From the NCBI RefSeq assembly GCF_027497355.1, contig NZ_CP114909.1, positions 1,302,001 to 1,366,000 on the forward strand: a stretch of DNA of 64,000 bases, read 5' to 3'. This document shows positions 61,868 to 64,000 of this stretch, one piece after another. Position numbers and translations under genes: made by a program. Source of the DNA: Micromonospora sp. WMMA1947. GTDB taxonomy: Bacteria > Actinomycetota > Actinomycetes > Mycobacteriales > Micromonosporaceae. The number at the start of each line of letters is the position of its first letter. Position 1 is the first letter of the stretch. The notes beneath the pieces were generated by a model, which saw only the letters and a program-made list of their open reading frames with translations, ran no database searches and had not been told where the DNA came from.

Positions 61868-62178
61868 CCGACAGTAAGGGGCACGACGTAGTCGATGGAG
61901 CTGAACACGGCCGTATATGGCAGCCCGGACCGAAGAACGAACCGAACTGTCGGCTCCGCCTGAAACTGACCCGTGGTGGTCAAGTCCGACCGGTACTCCC
62001 GAGCAAGGGGCGGCTCCAGTAGACACCCCGCCCCTGACACTCTCGGGGCCCACACGCCCGCGGCTTCCCGTTCGGCCGCCCTCGACGCACCGGGGAATCT
62101 CAGGCCGTTCGACGGCTGGCTCCATGTCGGACCCTGCTGGTTCACTTGGCCGCGAGTGACTGACGAAAGAGGCGTGGA

Positions 62179-62841
62179 GTGACCGATCAGCCGGACGAAC
62201 CCTCGCGGCAGCACCCGAGCCTGCTGCGGGTCGCCGCGTGGATCCCTGACGTTGACGAGAACCTGGAGCGGTGGGAGGAACTCGAGCAGATTGCGGTGCA
62301 GTGGATCGAGGAGCAGGCTGCCGTCGACGGGGTGACCCCGGTGGTGTTCTACAACGCGGCGAAGGCGCACGGGGGCCCTGGCCCGGTCCACCGGCTGGCG
62401 AGCCGCTACCGGTTCAGCTACCCGCTCGACTCAGACCGGCCACGTGGTGCTTTGGTGGCCTACCACCCCGACGCCCGGTCCCTGCGACGAGCGGCTGACC
62501 TGGCGCGCGGATCGGCGCTGGTGGTCTTGGAGAGCGCGATGACCCCCCTGGCCGGATGGGCTGCCGGAACCCGGGCAGAGGACTTGTCCGGGGTGTATCC
62601 GCAGGTGCCGGTGCTGGACCCCGAGGCGCAGAAGGCTCTCGACCGGGCCGTGTTCTTCGGCGGGCACAACAACTGGACCGGAAGTCACGAGCGTGAGCAC
62701 GCCCGCAAGGTATTGGACGCCGTGCTGCGCGGCGGGCTGATCGACGTCGACACCGCTGTGGGGTATGCCCTGGCACACGCCGGGGTCTCGGAGGTGGGCG
62801 CGAAGAACCTCCGCAGCAGCCTGGAACGCAAGAGGCGGTAG
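62179..62841 (+). CDS. Hypothetical protein next to a sacsin-like ATPase
   Basis: Predicted 220-aa soluble protein. It contains ENLERWEELEQIAVQWIEEQ, a strand TPVVFYNAAKAHGGPGPVHR, then AADLARGSALVVLESAMTPL and HNNWTGSHEREHARKVLDAV. No family is recognised. The start is GTG 62179, preceded by AAAGAGG. It lies 24 bp before the sacsin-like gene, so the two are probably co-transcribed and may be functional partners. Confidence 0.6.
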   Translation: MTDQPDEPSRQHPSLLRVAAWIPDVDENLERWEELEQIAVQWIEEQAAVDGVTPVVFYNAAKAHGGPGPVHRLASRYRFSYPLDSDRPRGALVAYHPDARSLRRAADLARGSALVVLESAMTPLAGWAAGTRAEDLSGVYPQVPVLDPEAQKALDRAVFFGGHNNWTGSHEREHARKVLDAVLRGGLIDVDTAVGYALAHAGVSEVGAKNLRSSLERKRR

Positions 62842-62865
62842 TTCCACCCCGGGGAGACAGAGCAG

Positions 62866-64000
62866 ATGAAAGGTACCGAGCCGGCTTCACGTGCCGAGGC
62901 CGACGCGCAGCTGCGTGACCGGGCCGAGCGCCTCGTCCGGGCCCAGCTTATGACCCGGGAGGATCAGGACTTCGCGCGCAGCCAGAAGAGCATGGTCGGC
63001 CAGACGATGCGGGAGTACGGCGGCCGCTTCCTGTTCGAGCTGATCCAAAACGGGTACGACGCGCAGCCGCCGGACGCCGGCAGCGGGCGCATCGCGGTGG
63101 TGCTGGCGCGCGGCGAGGGCACACACGGCACTCTCTACGTCGCCAACACGGGGCGCGGATTCACCGCCAGCAACGCCCGGCGGATCCGCTCACTCGGGCT
63201 GAGCGACAAGCCGATCGGCGAGGGCATCGGCAACAAGGGGGTCGGCTTCAAGAGCGTCCTCCAGATATGCGCGACTCCGGAGGTCTACAGCACCCTCGAC
63301 AGCGGAGACCCGGGGTTTTGCTTCCGGTTCGCTACCGAGGACGACGTGCCAGGGCTCGTCGGCGCAGATCCAGTGCTCGCTCGGCAGATCATCGACGAAG
63401 TTTCGCTCTACAGCATCACGTTGCCGGCCGAGGGGACGCCCGCTCGGGTGGCCACGCTCTGGGCCGACGGCTATGCCACCGTGGTGCGGTTGCCGCTCGA
63501 CGAGGGCGCCGCCGATGCGGTGGCCGAGCGCCTCGACGAGCTCGAAGCGTCAGAGGTGCCGCTCATGCTGTTCCTGAAGCGGCTGGAAAGCGTCACCGTC
63601 CGGAGAGAGGACGGTTCCGCCAGCGAAGAGCGGGTGCTGACCCGGGTACGCGGCAGCGCGCCGGTGGCGGCCGATGACTTCACCTGCGACCTTGTCACGT
63701 TGGACGAGGACGGCACATATCTGGTGCTGTCTCGGCGGGTCGATCCGGCCGCCTACCGGCGTGCGGTGCAGGAAGCGATCGACCGGCGTCAGCTCGACCC
63801 CAGGTATGCCGAGTCGACGGCGGCGGTCGAAGTCTCGGTCGCGGTGCCGTACGCGGCTGCGGACGCGCACGTCGGCCGGTGTTACACCTTCCTGCCGATG
63901 GGCCGTAAGGCGCCGTCGCCGTTCGCGGGGCACCTCAACGCGCCGTTCTTCACCGACCTGTCCCGCACGGACATCGACGAGACGAATCCGCTGAACCGGC
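62866..64000 (+). CDS. Sacsin-like GHKL ATPase (3' end outside window)
   Basis: The frame opens at ATG 62866 and stays open for 378 codons to the window edge. Residues about 55-125 form a GHKL (Hsp90-like) ATPase: FLFELIQNGYDAQ (N box with Glu and Asn), LYVANTGRGFTASNARRIRS where NTG replaces the common DNG, and GEGIGNKGVGFKSVLQI (lid/G box). This is the sacsin-repeat type N-terminal domain found in large bacterial proteins near defence genes. Later strands (HVGRCYTFLPMGRKAPSPFA) match the second half of that module. Role unknown. Confidence 0.82.
   Translation, partial: MKGTEPASRAEADAQLRDRAERLVRAQLMTREDQDFARSQKSMVGQTMREYGGRFLFELIQNGYDAQPPDAGSGRIAVVLARGEGTHGTLYVANTGRGFTASNARRIRSLGLSDKPIGEGIGNKGVGFKSVLQICATPEVYSTLDSGDPGFCFRFATEDDVPGLVGADPVLARQIIDEVSLYSITLPAEGTPARVATLWADGYATVVRLPLDEGAADAVAERLDELEASEVPLMLFLKRLESVTVRREDGSASEERVLTRVRGSAPVAADDFTCDLVTLDEDGTYLVLSRRVDPAAYRRAVQEAIDRRQLDPRYAESTAAVEVSVAVPYAAADAHVGRCYTFLPMGRKAPSPFAGHLNAPFFTDLSRTDIDETNPLNR

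Noticed and set aside
1..64000. CRISPR arrays, rRNA genes, riboswitches
   Set aside because: No regularly spaced direct repeats, no rRNA sequence and no recognisable riboswitch aptamer were seen on reading the window.

Overview
The window is high-GC actinobacterial chromosome, most like Micromonospora or a close relative. The signs are very high G+C at third codon positions, GTG/TTG starts with GGAGG-type sites, a PopR/ClpP pair, a DUF397/DUF5753 (Scr1-type) pair, a replication-relaxation gene and an actinomycete-type integrase.

Region 1 (1-11056) is core-like: the end of a 2-oxoacid:ferredoxin oxidoreductase beta gene, a divergent azoreductase/MarR pair, a TrkA-N potassium channel, popR with two PopR boxes in front of a clpP, a Tat-exported beta-helix protein, a HAD phosphatase, secreted GH43-like and nuclease-fold proteins, a small membrane peptide, a frameshifted DUF6882 gene and tRNA-Arg(CCU).

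Region 2 (11057-28420) is accessory. After an AlbA_2 protein and an IS5-family remnant comes what looks like an undescribed biosynthetic locus. A plus-strand set (XRE-TPR regulator, APH-like kinase, second GluRS) converges on a minus-strand operon of overlapping genes: radical SAM, archaeal-type SAM synthetase, methyltransferase, Fe/2OG oxygenase, FkbM methyltransferase and ATP-grasp ligase. Across a repeat-rich divergent promoter lies an amino-acid permease / formamidase / GPP34 / GNAT operon, then a TPR protein and a truncated methyltransferase.

Region 3 (28501-36268) is a decayed actinomycete integrative element: tyrosine integrase, excisionase-like HTH, a multiply frameshifted RNA-polymerase-sigma-like gene, a replication-relaxation protein and a HEPN-type cargo gene. 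A 1.7-kb stretch is bounded by a 42-bp inverted repeat and is rich in TGTCAG/CTGACA hexamers.

Region 4 (36269-64000) is a defence island. It opens with a PD-(D/E)xK-like protein and an XRE-ImmA two-gene module, then a gene cut by a dead ISL3-family element. A 16.6-kb, seven-gene, translationally coupled operon follows (41774-58413): N6-adenine methyltransferase, OLD/SMC-type ATPase, TOPRIM-like protein, type I specificity subunit, NERD/pseudokinase/kinase/P-loop giant protein, an unknown protein, and a nuclease-fold/HerA-ATPase giant. I read it as a methylation-associated defence system (MADS; MAD2 to MAD8) with no adjacent intact MAD1-type HTH gene, only a wrecked DUF5753 regulator and its DUF397 partner. 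The island continues with three uncharacterised genes and a sacsin-like GHKL ATPase that runs off the right edge.
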